This document shows positions 33,781 to 43,308 of a stretch of 64,000 nucleotides of DNA, piece by piece (positions within the stretch are counted from its first letter, which is position 1; every line of letters starts with the position of its first letter). Source of the DNA: Yoonia sp034652275 (GTDB lineage: Bacteria; Pseudomonadota; Alphaproteobacteria; Rhodobacterales; Rhodobacteraceae). A model generated the notes under the pieces. The model saw only the letters and a program-made list of their open reading frames with translations, searched no databases and was not told where the DNA came from. The translations under genes and the position numbers were made by a program. The stretch lies in assembly GCF_034652275.1 (NCBI RefSeq), contig NZ_JAXIWG010000003.1, positions 186,001 through 250,000 of the forward strand, read 5' to 3'.

Positions 33781-34672
33781 CGCAACCTTGCACGCTGGCC
33801 CGCGCGGGCCGAAACCAAAACGCGCCTTTTCGCGCGCCAATATCTTCATCTATGGCACGCTGCTGCTGGTCAGCGTCTATTACCTGCTGCCGCTTTACGT
33901 GATGATCGTCACATCGCTGAAAGGCATGCCCGAAATTCGCATGGGCAATGTGTTCGGCCCGCCGATGGAAGTGACGTTCGAGCCTTGGGTCAAAGCCTGG
34001 TCGCAGGCCTGTACAGGTATCAACTGCGATGGCCTCAGCCGTGGTTTCTGGAATTCCGTCAATATCCTGATCCCGTCCGTGATCCTGTCGATTGGGATTG
34101 CATCGGTGAACGGCTACGCGCTGTCCAACTGGAAATTCAAAGGGTCGGAGGTGTTTTTTACCATCCTCATCATCGGCGCCTTCATTCCCTATCAGACGAT
34201 GCTGTATCCGATCGTGATCCTGCTGCGTGAAATCGGGCTGATGGGTGAATTGTCGGGATTGGTGCTGGTGCATACGGTGTTCGGCATGCCCATTCTGACG
34301 CTGCTGTTCCGCAATTATTTCGCATCCGTGCCAGAGGAATTGTTCAAGGCGGCGCGTGTCGATGGGGCAGGGTTCTGGCGGATCTATTTCCAGATCATGC
34401 TGCCGATGGCGCTGCCGATCTTCGTGGTGGCGATCATCTTGCAGGTCACGGGTATCTGGAACGATTTCCTGTTCGGCGTGATCTACACTAAGCCATCCAC
34501 CTATCCGATGACGGTGCAGCTCAACAACATCGTCAACTCGGTTCAGGGGATCAAGGAATACAACGTCAACATGGCAGCCACGCTGCTGACGGGCCTTGTC
34601 CCTCTTGTCATCTACTTTGCCTCTGGCAAACTTTTTGTCCGCGGTATCGCCGCCGGCGCAGTCAAAGGCTGA
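33773..34672 (+). CDS. Sugar ABC transporter permease, MalG/UgpE-like
   Basis: 299 residues from GTG 33773, preceded by GGAGG at good distance; the longer frame would have no ribosome site. Six membrane helices with the EAA loop EELFKAARVDGAGFWRIYFQ. Forms the transmembrane heterodimer with the preceding permease. The C-terminal KLFVRGIAAGAVKG ending is the common MalG-type tail. Confidence 0.95.
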   Translation: MADATLHAGPRGPKPKRAFSRANIFIYGTLLLVSVYYLLPLYVMIVTSLKGMPEIRMGNVFGPPMEVTFEPWVKAWSQACTGINCDGLSRGFWNSVNILIPSVILSIGIASVNGYALSNWKFKGSEVFFTILIIGAFIPYQTMLYPIVILLREIGLMGELSGLVLVHTVFGMPILTLLFRNYFASVPEELFKAARVDGAGFWRIYFQIMLPMALPIFVVAIILQVTGIWNDFLFGVIYTKPSTYPMTVQLNNIVNSVQGIKEYNVNMAATLLTGLVPLVIYFASGKLFVRGIAAGAVKG

Positions 34673-34675
34673 TCC

Positions 34676-35755
34676 ATGACCTATTCCGTTGAAATCAAGA
34701 AACTGCAACTGAACTTCGGGGCGGTGAATGTCCTGAAGGATCTGGACCTGAACATCCACGAAGGCGAATTTCTGGTCCTGCTGGGCTCGTCCGGTTGCGG
34801 CAAATCCACCTTGCTGAACTGTATCGCGGGCTTGTTGGAGGTCAGCGACGGGCAGATCTTCATTAAGGGCCGCAACGTGACTTGGGCCGAACCGTCCGAG
34901 CGCGGGATCGGCATGGTGTTCCAGTCCTACGCGCTTTATCCGCAGATGACGGTGCGGGGTAACCTGTCGTTTGGCCTGAAAAACGCGCGCCTGCCCAAGG
35001 CCGAGATCGAACAGCGCGTTGCCCGTGCCGCGTCGATCCTGCAGATCGAACCGCTTTTGGACCGCAAACCGGGGGCCTTGTCGGGTGGCCAGCGCCAGCG
35101 CGTTGCCATCGGTCGCGCCCTGGTGCGTGACGTCGATGTGTTCCTGTTCGACGAACCCCTGTCCAACCTTGACGCCAAGCTGCGCGTCGATCTGCGGGTC
35201 GAACTGAAGCGCCTGCACAACCAGTTACAGAACACCATGATCTACGTCACCCACGACCAGATCGAGGCGATGACACTGGCCGACCGCATTGCCGTGATGA
35301 AAGGCGGTAAGATCATGCAGCTGGGCACCCCGGACGAGATTTATAACCGGCCCCGCAACCTCTATGTCGCGGATTTCATCGGCAGCCCGTCGATGAATTT
35401 CCTGCACGGGCATGTGCAAGGCGGCCAGTTCAAGGTCGATGACATGGTCATGCCCCTGACGGGGTACGAATTCGCCGCCCCGCAGGTTGCGGACCGCCCT
35501 GCCGTCATCGGCATCCGGCCCGAACATGTCGTCACAGGCGAGCTGGTGCGCAATGCGCCGCTGCAATTCAGCGTCGATGTCGATCTGGTCGAGCCGATGG
35601 GGTCCGATACGCTGATCTATGCCAAGCTGGGCCAGCATCCGTTCCGCATCCGCATGGACGGGCAGGCTCGCGTCAGATCGGGCGAGGCTCTGGCCATCGG
35701 GATCGACCCGTCGCGCGCGTCGCTCTTTGATAAAGCCACCGAGGATCGCCTCTGA
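34676..35755 (+). CDS. Sugar ABC transporter ATP-binding protein, MalK/UgpC type
   Basis: 359 residues. Walker A GSSGCGKSTL, signature LSGGQRQRVAIGRA, Walker B VFLFDEPLSNLD, H-loop VTHDQ, then the regulatory OB-fold domain (IGIRPEHV) characteristic of CUT1 ATPases. It starts three bases after the second permease, and its stop overlaps the glycosidase start by one base (TGATG), giving tight coupling. Confidence 0.96.
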   Translation: MTYSVEIKKLQLNFGAVNVLKDLDLNIHEGEFLVLLGSSGCGKSTLLNCIAGLLEVSDGQIFIKGRNVTWAEPSERGIGMVFQSYALYPQMTVRGNLSFGLKNARLPKAEIEQRVARAASILQIEPLLDRKPGALSGGQRQRVAIGRALVRDVDVFLFDEPLSNLDAKLRVDLRVELKRLHNQLQNTMIYVTHDQIEAMTLADRIAVMKGGKIMQLGTPDEIYNRPRNLYVADFIGSPSMNFLHGHVQGGQFKVDDMVMPLTGYEFAAPQVADRPAVIGIRPEHVVTGELVRNAPLQFSVDVDLVEPMGSDTLIYAKLGQHPFRIRMDGQARVRSGEALAIGIDPSRASLFDKATEDRL

Positions 35756-38127
35756 TGCACCTTGATCTGGCAGGCGAATGGTCGCTGTCGGACGACAGCG
35801 GCACCCATGCTTGCGCGATGCAGATGCCCACTGACGGGATTTCTGCACTGCACGCGGCGGGGCTGATCCCCGATCCCTATTGGGGGCGCAACGAATTTGA
35901 TCTGCGCTGGATTTGCGAACGTGACTGGACCGCGACCCGCGATTTTGACCTGTCGGAAACGGAGGTTGATCTGGTTCTGTCAGAGGTGGATTGCGTTGCC
36001 ACTGTGCGGGTCAACGATCAAGTCGTCTTGCAAGCGGAGAACGCGTTCCGCAGCTACCGCATGCCTTTGGCGGCTGTCGCACGCCTCGGGCGCAACAGCA
36101 TCAGCGTGACTTTTCATTCGCCTGTCAGGGTGGGTGCGGAAAAACAGGCGGCCTTGCCGTTCACCGTGCCGCATCATCCCGACAATTGCCCGATCCCCAA
36201 CGGCAATATGCTGCGCAAACCCGCCTGCGATTTCGGCTGGGACTGGAACATCGCGCTGGCCCCCTTCGGGATTTACGGGCTGATGCAGGTGGTGCCATCG
36301 CAGGCCGCGCGGATTGACAGCGTGATGGTCGCACAGAGCCATGCAGACGGGGCGGTGGTGCTGGATGTGACCGTGGCAACGGCCCATCACACGGGTGATG
36401 TGACGGCGACAATTGCAGGTCAAAGCGTGACGGCCCCTGCCGTGAACGGCGAAGCGCGACTGAGGCTGACCATTCAGAACCCCGACCTTTGGTGGCCTGC
36501 GGGCCAGGGGGACCAGCCGCTTTATGACCTGACGATCACGGCAGGTGACGCCACCGCCCGCCGCCGGATCGGGTTGCGGCAGATTGAACTGGTGACGACA
36601 CCCGATGCCGCTGGCCTTGGTTTCAAATTCCGCGTCAACGGGCGGGATGTGTTCTGCAAAGGGGCAAACTGGATTCCCGCCGATGCGCTGGCGGGCCAGA
36701 TCAGTGATGAAAAGACCCGCGACCTGCTGCAATCGGCGGTCGATGCCAACATGAACATGATCCGCGTCTGGGGCGGCGGCCGGTACGAGCGCGATAGTTT
36801 TTATGATGCCTGCGATGAACTTGGCCTGCTGGTCTGGCAGGATTTCATGTTCTCTTGCAATCTTTACCCCTCGACCCCCGATTTTCTGGCCGAGGTCACG
36901 GCAGAGGTCGCCGAAAACGTCGCCCGCATCCAGCATCACGCTTGTCTGGCGCTGTGGTGTGGCGACAACGAACTGATCGGCGCGCTGAACTGGTACGAGG
37001 TCAGCCGCAAGGACCGTGACCGCTATCTGGTGAATTACGACCGGCTGAACCGCTGTATTGAAACTGCGCTGAAAGAGACCGACCCCGCCGCGATCTGGTG
37101 GCCGTCGTCACCATCGCCGGGCCTCATGTCCTTCGGCGACGCATGGCATGACGACGGGTCCGGCGACATGCATTTCTGGTCGGTCTGGCATGAAGGCCGC
37201 GATTTCGACCATTACCGCGACGTGTCTCCACGCTTTTGTTCCGAATTCGGGTTTCAAAGCTATCCGTCGATGAATGCGATCCGGCGGTTCACCGGACCGC
37301 AGGACCAGAATATCGCGGCACCCGTGCTGGAAAGCCACCAGAAGAACAAAGGCGGCAATGCGCGGATCGCTGAAACCATGTTTCGTTATTTCCGCTGGCC
37401 CAAGCATTTTGACGATTTCGTCTATCTGTCGCAGATCCAGCAGGGGCTGGCGATCAAGACCGCCGTCACCCATTGGCGCAGCCTGAAGCCGCATTGCATG
37501 GGCACGCTGATCTGGCAGTTGAACGACACATGGCCGGTCTGTTCATGGGCCTCGCTCGATCACGGTGGCGACTGGAAGCTGCTGCACCACATGGCGCTTG
37601 CCTTCTATGCGCCGGTGCTGGTGACAGCGGTGCCGGTGGGTGACCGGATCGTGCTGCGCGGGATCAACGACAGTGCCGGTGCGCGACAGGTGCAGGTGAC
37701 CGCGCAGGCGATCACGCCCGCTGGCGCGCGGCGCGATCTGTGGGCGGGCGGGCAGAGCATTGGCGCAGAGGCGGTTGATCTGCACAGTCTGCCCTTGGCC
37801 GATCTGGCGCCCGATGAAATGCTGACCTTCCACTGGCAGGATGACAGCGGTGCTTCAGGCCGCGACATCCACGCGCCGCGCCCGTTCAAATCCTACGACC
37901 TTGTCGCACCCGAACTGACGATGCTGCTGGACGGCCTGTCCGTGACACTGACCACCCAAAACCTCGCGCTTTTCGTCGCGCTCGAGGCGGATGTGGCCGG
38001 GCGCTGGTCGGGCAACGTCCTGCACCTGCTGCCGAGTGAGACACGGACCCTGACCTTCACCCCTGCCGATCCGGCCAGCACCCCCCAATTCACGCTGCGC
38101 GACCTGCACAGCGCCACCTATGCCTGA
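35755..38127 (+). CDS. Glycoside hydrolase family 2, beta-mannosidase type
   Basis: 790 residues without signal peptide, so cytosolic, acting on imported oligosaccharide. GH2 layout: N-terminal sugar-binding domain, immunoglobulin-like domain, TIM barrel (about residues 290-620) and C-terminal beta domains. The acid/base Glu is in LWCGDNELIG and the nucleophile Glu in CSEFGFQSYPS. NMIRVWGGGRYE is also a beta-mannosidase hallmark. It hydrolyses terminal beta-mannosyl residues; related GH2 specificities cannot be excluded by eye. It sits between the transporter and two sugar-modifying enzymes. Confidence 0.92.
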   Translation: MHLDLAGEWSLSDDSGTHACAMQMPTDGISALHAAGLIPDPYWGRNEFDLRWICERDWTATRDFDLSETEVDLVLSEVDCVATVRVNDQVVLQAENAFRSYRMPLAAVARLGRNSISVTFHSPVRVGAEKQAALPFTVPHHPDNCPIPNGNMLRKPACDFGWDWNIALAPFGIYGLMQVVPSQAARIDSVMVAQSHADGAVVLDVTVATAHHTGDVTATIAGQSVTAPAVNGEARLRLTIQNPDLWWPAGQGDQPLYDLTITAGDATARRRIGLRQIELVTTPDAAGLGFKFRVNGRDVFCKGANWIPADALAGQISDEKTRDLLQSAVDANMNMIRVWGGGRYERDSFYDACDELGLLVWQDFMFSCNLYPSTPDFLAEVTAEVAENVARIQHHACLALWCGDNELIGALNWYEVSRKDRDRYLVNYDRLNRCIETALKETDPAAIWWPSSPSPGLMSFGDAWHDDGSGDMHFWSVWHEGRDFDHYRDVSPRFCSEFGFQSYPSMNAIRRFTGPQDQNIAAPVLESHQKNKGGNARIAETMFRYFRWPKHFDDFVYLSQIQQGLAIKTAVTHWRSLKPHCMGTLIWQLNDTWPVCSWASLDHGGDWKLLHHMALAFYAPVLVTAVPVGDRIVLRGINDSAGARQVQVTAQAITPAGARRDLWAGGQSIGAEAVDLHSLPLADLAPDEMLTFHWQDDSGASGRDIHAPRPFKSYDLVAPELTMLLDGLSVTLTTQNLALFVALEADVAGRWSGNVLHLLPSETRTLTFTPADPASTPQFTLRDLHSATYA

Positions 38128-38146
38128 ATGAACAAAGGAAACGACC

Positions 38147-38893
38147 ATGCCACGCATCGCCTATCAGCTCTACTGCTCCCGCAATTTCCCACCCCTCACC
38201 GAGACCATGCGCAAGCTGGCTGAGATCGGTTACAAGGATGTCGAAGGCTATGGCGGCCTTCTGGCGGATGCCGACGGGCTGAAGGCCGCGCTTGGTGACA
38301 GCGGCCTGCAAATGCCAAGCTGCCATTTCGCGCTGGACATGCTGGAACAGGACAGCGCGGGGGCCATCGCTACGGCCAAGACGCTGGGCATCGGCAAGGT
38401 GATCGTGCCATACCTCACCCCCGAAAACCGGCCCACCGATACCGCTGGCTGGACCGCCTTTGGCGCGCGGCTCGCCGAAGCAGGCAAGCCTGTGCAGGAT
38501 GCGGGGCTGGTGTTCGGCTGGCACAACCATGCCTTCGAGCTGGACCCCACCCCCGAAGGCGATATGCCGCTTGACCTGATCGCCGCGGCCTCTCCTGACC
38601 TGATGCTGGAGCTTGATCTGGGTTGGGTGCGTGTCGCTGGCCATGATCCGGTAGCATGGATTCAGAAATACGCGGGTCGCCTGACCGCCGCCCACATCAA
38701 GGACATCGCCGCCGACGGGACCGCTGTCGACGAAGACGGCTGGGCCGACGTGGGCCACGGCATCATGGACTGGGCCGCCATCCACGCCGCACTGCAAGAG
38801 GCCGGTGTCGATCACTATGTCGTCGAACATGACAACCCCAGCGATGACGCCCGTTTCGCCCGCCGCAGCCTTGCTGCCGTGCAATCATTCTAA
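38147..38893 (+). CDS. Sugar phosphate isomerase/epimerase (TIM barrel, IolE/hydroxypyruvate isomerase-like)
   Basis: 248 residues. Xylose-isomerase-like barrel with metal/substrate residues in FGWHNHAFEL, MLELDLGWV, AAHIKDIA and VVEHDNPS. Such enzymes interconvert aldoses and ketoses or epimerise keto-sugars. Placed directly before a Gfo/Idh/MocA dehydrogenase, it probably processes an oxidised sugar released by the GH2 enzyme. Nineteen bases separate it from the glycosidase gene, with AAAGGAAA before the ATG. Confidence 0.9.
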   Translation: MPRIAYQLYCSRNFPPLTETMRKLAEIGYKDVEGYGGLLADADGLKAALGDSGLQMPSCHFALDMLEQDSAGAIATAKTLGIGKVIVPYLTPENRPTDTAGWTAFGARLAEAGKPVQDAGLVFGWHNHAFELDPTPEGDMPLDLIAAASPDLMLELDLGWVRVAGHDPVAWIQKYAGRLTAAHIKDIAADGTAVDEDGWADVGHGIMDWAAIHAALQEAGVDHYVVEHDNPSDDARFARRSLAAVQSF

Positions 38894-38903
38894 GGACCAT
38901 TCC

Positions 38904-40022
38904 ATGACACAGCTTGGCGTCGGCATCATCGGATGCGGCAACATCTCGACCACCTACCTGAAATTCGCACCGATCTTCAAATCTTTGCGGCTGGTGGCGG
39001 TGGCGGATATCAACATGGACGCAGCGCGCGCGCGGGCTGCGGAATACGGTCTGCGCGCGGAAACCGTCACTGACCTGCTCAAGGCGCCCGATGTTGATGT
39101 GGTGGTCAACCTGACCATTCCGGCGGTGCATTTCGCCGTGACAAAGATGATCCTCGAGGCAGGCAAACACGCCTATTCGGAAAAGCCGCTGGTCCTGACG
39201 CTGGCCGAGGGTGAGGAATTGCGCAATCTGGCGGCTGCCAAGGGCCTGGCCATCGGGTCCGCGCCCGACACTTTCCTTGGCGGCGCGCATCAACAGGCGC
39301 GCGCGGCCATCGACGCGGGCGATGTGGGCCGGATCATCGGTGGCACCTGCCATGTGATGGGTCACGGCATGGAAGCCTGGCATCCCAACCCCGATTTCTT
39401 TTTCCAACCCGGTGCGGGGCCGGTGCTGGACATTGGCCCCTATTACATCACCAACCTGATCCAGCTGATCGGGCCTGTGAAATCGGTGGCGGCCCTTGCC
39501 ACCGCGACCTTTGCCGAACGGACCATCGGTAACGGCGCGCGGTTGGGTGAAAAGGTGCCCGTGGATACGCCTACGAACATCCACGCGCTGCTGGAATTCG
39601 CCAATGGCGCGACCGTGACCCTGGGTGCCAGCTGGGACGTCTGGGCGCACCGGCATGCCAATATGGAGCTTTACGGCGAAACCGGATCGCTGTTCATCCC
39701 CGACCCCAATTTCTTTGGCGGCACGGTGGAAATCGGCGGACAGGACAAGGCGATCACGGCGCTGCCTGCATGGGATCACCCCTTTGGCATCCCCAATCAG
39801 GACGACCGCGCCAATTACCGCTGTGCAGGGCTGGCCGATATGGCCACCGCGGTGACAGAAGGCCGCGCGCATCGCTGTAACATCGACCTTGCCGTCCATG
39901 CGGTGGATGTGATGACCGGCATCCTGCGCGCAGGCGAAGAACGGCGGTTCATCGACATGACCACGACCTGTGATCGCCCCGCAGCGCTGTCGCCCGATCA
40001 GGCGCGCGCGCTGCTGGTCTGA
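38904..40022 (+). CDS. Gfo/Idh/MocA-family sugar dehydrogenase
   Basis: 372 residues from ATG 38904. N-terminal NAD(P) Rossmann fold VGIIGCGNIS, then YSEKPLVLTLAEG, with the catalytic EKP, and a C-terminal substrate domain containing VLDIGPYYITNLI. It oxidises a sugar hydroxyl to a ketone. The isomerase-plus-dehydrogenase pair often works through 3-keto or related intermediates. Last gene of the LacI-controlled operon. Confidence 0.92.
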   Translation: MTQLGVGIIGCGNISTTYLKFAPIFKSLRLVAVADINMDAARARAAEYGLRAETVTDLLKAPDVDVVVNLTIPAVHFAVTKMILEAGKHAYSEKPLVLTLAEGEELRNLAAAKGLAIGSAPDTFLGGAHQQARAAIDAGDVGRIIGGTCHVMGHGMEAWHPNPDFFFQPGAGPVLDIGPYYITNLIQLIGPVKSVAALATATFAERTIGNGARLGEKVPVDTPTNIHALLEFANGATVTLGASWDVWAHRHANMELYGETGSLFIPDPNFFGGTVEIGGQDKAITALPAWDHPFGIPNQDDRANYRCAGLADMATAVTEGRAHRCNIDLAVHAVDVMTGILRAGEERRFIDMTTTCDRPAALSPDQARALLV

Positions 40023-40049
40023 CGGTGTTATGACCCGTCGCCGCCAGTT

Positions 40050-40220
40050 TCAGGCGGCGACGGATTTGCGCCCGCGATCCCGCGCCATTTTGGCACGGCG
40101 ATTGAAATCGTTGCGCAGGGCTTCGCAGATGATCCTTCGGATCTCTGTATCGTCGCGGCCGCCCAGATGTTGCAGGGCGTCCATGATTTCGGGCGGAAGG
40201 CCAAGGATGATGTGTTTCAT
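40050..40220 (-). CDS. 56-residue protein, possible ribbon-helix-helix-like DNA-binding protein
   Basis: Minus-strand ATG 40220 to TGA 40050, below usual size cutoffs. AGGGGG abuts the ATG, giving an unusually short spacing. The protein begins MKHIILGLPPEIMDALQHL and continues with an Arg/Asp/Glu-rich helix and a basic tail (KMARDRGRKS). A short beta-like start, LPPEIMDALQ, and then a helix resemble Arc/CopG proteins, but this is inference. It lies between the convergent sugar dehydrogenase and rlmN. Confidence 0.55.
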   Translation of the reverse strand: MKHIILGLPPEIMDALQHLGGRDDTEIRRIICEALRNDFNRRAKMARDRGRKSVAA

Positions 40221-40268
40221 CCCCCTTTTTCACCATGAATTGGTAAATTTTCCGTTAGCCAGAAAGCG

Positions 40269-41447
40269 TTAAAGTCCCGCGTCCTGCGCGATCTGGGCCT
40301 TGGACTTTCGCGCACGTTCGGTCGCCGATTTCAACTGGCCACAGGCGGCCATGATATCCTCGCCCCGCGGGGTGCGGATGGGCGACGCATAGCCCGCCTT
40401 GTAGATGATATCGGCAAAGGCGCGGATCCGGTTGTTCGACGACCGCTTGTACGGCGCGCCGGGCCATTCGTTGAACGGAATGAGGTTGATCTTGGCGGGG
40501 ATGCCGTCGATCAGCTTGATCAGCCGGCGCGCATCGGCGTCGCTGTCGTTCACGCCGTCCAGCATCACATACTCAAAGGTAATGCGTTCCGAATTGCTGA
40601 CCTTGGGATAGGTGCGCAAGGCGTCAAGTAAGTCTGCGATCGGCCAGCGCTTGTTGATCGGCACCAGCTTGTCGCGGACCTCATCCGTGGTGGCGTGGAA
40701 GGAAATCGCCAGTTGGCAACCGATTTCCTGCGCCGTGCGCGCGATTTCCGGCACGACACCGGATGTCGACAGGGTGATCCGGCGGCGCGACAGCTGGATG
40801 CCATGCGGGTCCATCGCGATTTTCATCGCGTCGCGTACGTTTTCGAAATTGTACAAAGGCTCGCCCATACCCATCAGCACGATATTGGACAAAAGCCGCG
40901 TTTCATCCTTGGGCGCGCCCTGCACAGGCCATTCACCCAGATCGTCGCGGGCGACCATCACCTGCCCGATAATCTCGGCGGTGGTCAGGTTGCGCACCAG
41001 TTTCTGCGTGCCGGTGTGGCAGAACGAACAGGTCAGCGTGCAACCGACCTGCGACGAAATACAAAGCGTGCCACGGTCGGTTTCGGGGATATAGACCACC
41101 TCGACCTCATGCCCGCCTGCGATACGCACCAGATATTTGCGTGTGCCGTCGCCGCTCAGCTGACGGGTGACGACCTCGGGGATGGCCACGATGAAATTGT
41201 CGGCCAGCATGGCGCGGTAATCCTTCGCCAGATTTGTCATCAGGGCGAAATCGCGCACGCCCCAGTGATAGATCCACTGCCAGATCTGGCCTACGCGCAT
41301 CTTGGCCTGCTTTTCGGGCGTGCCTGCGGCGATCAACGCCTCGCGCATCGCATCGCGGGTCATGCCGACAAGGTTCGGCAACCCTTCGACCGCCTTGCGC
41401 GGAATGGTCAGCACGTCTTGCGTGATCGGGGTTTGGGCGTCCATCAT
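40269..41447 (-). CDS. rlmN: 23S rRNA (adenine2503-C2)/tRNA(A37) methyltransferase
   Basis: About 392 residues from ATG 41447, the first of two consecutive ATGs; the frame continues upstream into the repeat element and is not used. Radical-SAM enzyme with CTLTCSFCHTG (CxxxCxxC cluster), GMGEPLYN and the C-terminal GEDIMAACGQL holding the methyl-accepting Cys. It methylates C2 of A2503 in 23S rRNA. The repeat element separates it from the IalB-like gene upstream. Confidence 0.95.
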   Translation of the reverse strand: MMDAQTPITQDVLTIPRKAVEGLPNLVGMTRDAMREALIAAGTPEKQAKMRVGQIWQWIYHWGVRDFALMTNLAKDYRAMLADNFIVAIPEVVTRQLSGDGTRKYLVRIAGGHEVEVVYIPETDRGTLCISSQVGCTLTCSFCHTGTQKLVRNLTTAEIIGQVMVARDDLGEWPVQGAPKDETRLLSNIVLMGMGEPLYNFENVRDAMKIAMDPHGIQLSRRRITLSTSGVVPEIARTAQEIGCQLAISFHATTDEVRDKLVPINKRWPIADLLDALRTYPKVSNSERITFEYVMLDGVNDSDADARRLIKLIDGIPAKINLIPFNEWPGAPYKRSSNNRIRAFADIIYKAGYASPIRTPRGEDIMAACGQLKSATERARKSKAQIAQDAGL

Positions 41448-41528
41448 AGGTCTTTCTGGCAGGATATCCCCGCCATATAGGCGAAAGGGCCGGTTTCCAC
41501 AAGAAAACCGCCCCCATCGTTCGAGCAT

Positions 41529-41547
41529 AAATATCCCCGCCGGAGGC
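41529..41547 (-). repeat. Post-stop repeat element, copy 2
   Basis: Reads GCCTCCGGCGGGGATATTT on the minus strand, 23 bases past the stop of the IalB-like gene and oriented with it. The tail continues ATGCTCGAACGATG toward rlmN. Confidence 0.9.
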
Positions 41548-41569
41548 AGAGAAGTTTTTTACAGATCCA

Positions 41570-42100
41570 TCAACCCGCGCAGCGGCTGGCCGCTTCATCC
41601 ACAGCAGCCGTGAAACCGATCAGGCTGAAGCGGTCGCTGGTCTGCGTGCCGCGCGCCGAACGCCCCACAACTGTGGCATCGGCCCCGCGCTTCATCGCCG
41701 CGACCATGCGCGCGTCATCTTCGGCCGATGCGGGCCATGCGAAATTGCCTTCGGTGAACAATTCATAGGTTGTGTCGCCGATCCGCACCGTCACGACCGA
41801 TCCGGGAGCAAACGGATAGCCGCCCGCGAACATCACCTGCCCTGCGATGCTGTCACCGGGGCGGTAAAAGATGATCAGCTGGATATCGCCTCGGTTCACA
41901 TCGACCGTGTTGCCGTCGCGGGTGTTGATCGTCTCGACTGGGGCGGACACGGCCCAGCATTCACGCGGGCTTGCCTCCACATAGACGGCCCAGTCGGATG
42001 TCGCCGCAACGCGGTTTTCACTTTGCTCTTGCGCGACTGCCATGCCCGACACCGTCACCGCCGCCAGAACCGCACCCATTTTCATCGTCTTCAAGATCAT
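41570..42100 (-). CDS. Invasion-associated locus B (IalB) family protein
   Basis: 176 residues from ATG 42100 (GGAGGCTACAGG upstream). Signal peptide MILKTMKMGAVLAAVTVSGMAVAQ, so periplasmic. The body fits the alphaproteobacterial IalB family: DWAVYVEASPRECWAVS near the start, the VNRGDIQLIIFYRP strand, and TSDRFSLIGFTAAVDEAASRC at the end. Two cysteines probably form a disulfide. Function outside Bartonella is unknown. It diverges from the asparaginase gene. Confidence 0.85.
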   Translation of the reverse strand: MILKTMKMGAVLAAVTVSGMAVAQEQSENRVAATSDWAVYVEASPRECWAVSAPVETINTRDGNTVDVNRGDIQLIIFYRPGDSIAGQVMFAGGYPFAPGSVVTVRIGDTTYELFTEGNFAWPASAEDDARMVAAMKRGADATVVGRSARGTQTSDRFSLIGFTAAVDEAASRCAG

Positions 42101-42297
42101 CCTGTAGCCTCCAAACCGCCTTTGCCTCTGGACGTCCACCTGCGCCCCGGATGCATCTTGCGGCACCCTTTGGACTGGCAGGAACGTCATTAACCCGATA
42201 CCTTGCTTGCTATCAAGAAAAAGCACCTCGGGGAAAGCCCCGAAAAATTCACTCGGCAAAGTAACGCAGTGAAGGTAACAAACCAAGAAGGTATCTC

Positions 42298-43287
42298 ATG
42301 ACACAACCTGTTGATCTGGTCGAAGTTTGGCGCGGTGACCTGTGCGAAAGCCTGCATCAGGGCCATGCCGTGGTCTGCGATCACAATGGCGCGATTGTGC
42401 AGGCCTGGGGCAACCCGCAGGCGGTCATCTATCCGCGCTCGTCCTGCAAGATGCTGCAGGCGCTGCCGCTTCTGGAAAGCGGCGCAGGCGCGCATCTGAA
42501 AGGCGAACAGCTGGCCTTGGCCTGCGCCTCGCACGAAGGCGCGCCGCTGCATGTGTCGATGGTGGGCGACTGGCTGGCGGGTCTCGGGCTGGGGGATGAC
42601 GATTTCCGCTGCGGCCCGCAGGCGTCGCGCGACAAGGACCTGTATCTGTCGATGATCCGTGCGCATCGCGAGCCTTGCCGCATCCACAACAACTGCTCGG
42701 GCAAACATGCGGGTTTCCTGACGCTGACCAAGCATTTGCAGGCAGGGCCGGAGTATACCGAGATCGACCATCCCGTGCAGGTCGCCTGCAAATCCGCCTT
42801 CGAGGAGGTCACACAGGAAACCAGCCCCGGTTACGGGATCGATGGTTGCACAGCCCCAAACCATGCCTGCACGGTCCACGGCCTTGCCCGCGCGATGGCG
42901 TTTTTCGCCTCGGCGCAGGATCGCAGCGACACCCGCAGCACGGCGGCGCAGAAACTGACCGAAGCGATGATGGCCTTTCCCGAGCTTGTCGCAGGGCAGG
43001 GTCGCGCCTGCACGGAGCTGATGCGCGCGATGGACGGCAAGGTCGCGGTGAAAACCGGGGCCGAGGGCGTGTTCATCGCGATCATTCCCGAAAAGCGGCT
43101 GGGTGTCGCGCTCAAGATCACCGATGGTGCCACGCGCGCCAGCGAATGCGCGATGGCCGCCATTCTGGTCAAGCTGGGCGTTCTGAACGCCGCGCATCCG
43201 GCGGCCAAGGCACGGATGACGCCGCCTGTGCTGAACTGGGATGGCCGCGTGACGGGCCATATCACGCCCACCGCCGCCCTTCTTTGA
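42298..43287 (+). CDS. Asparaginase of the PF06089 (L-asparaginase II, thermolabile) family
   Basis: 329 residues. VYPRSSCKMLQALPLLES and NCSGKHAGFLTLTKHL are the family signatures, with serine-type catalytic Ser-Lys residues in those motifs; HGLARAMA and MVSGRAC-like segments follow. It is unrelated to E. coli AnsA/B. It should release ammonia from asparagine in the cytosol. Twenty-one bases separate it from xthA. Confidence 0.9.
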   Translation: MTQPVDLVEVWRGDLCESLHQGHAVVCDHNGAIVQAWGNPQAVIYPRSSCKMLQALPLLESGAGAHLKGEQLALACASHEGAPLHVSMVGDWLAGLGLGDDDFRCGPQASRDKDLYLSMIRAHREPCRIHNNCSGKHAGFLTLTKHLQAGPEYTEIDHPVQVACKSAFEEVTQETSPGYGIDGCTAPNHACTVHGLARAMAFFASAQDRSDTRSTAAQKLTEAMMAFPELVAGQGRACTELMRAMDGKVAVKTGAEGVFIAIIPEKRLGVALKITDGATRASECAMAAILVKLGVLNAAHPAAKARMTPPVLNWDGRVTGHITPTAALL

Positions 43288-43308
43288 TCTGCTGATAGAA
43301 AGCCCGCC

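Noticed and set aside
41461..41475. GGCGGGGATAT upstream of rlmN as a further copy of the repeat element
   Set aside because: Only 11 bases match, the CCTCC part and T run are missing, and it is not placed after a stop codon.
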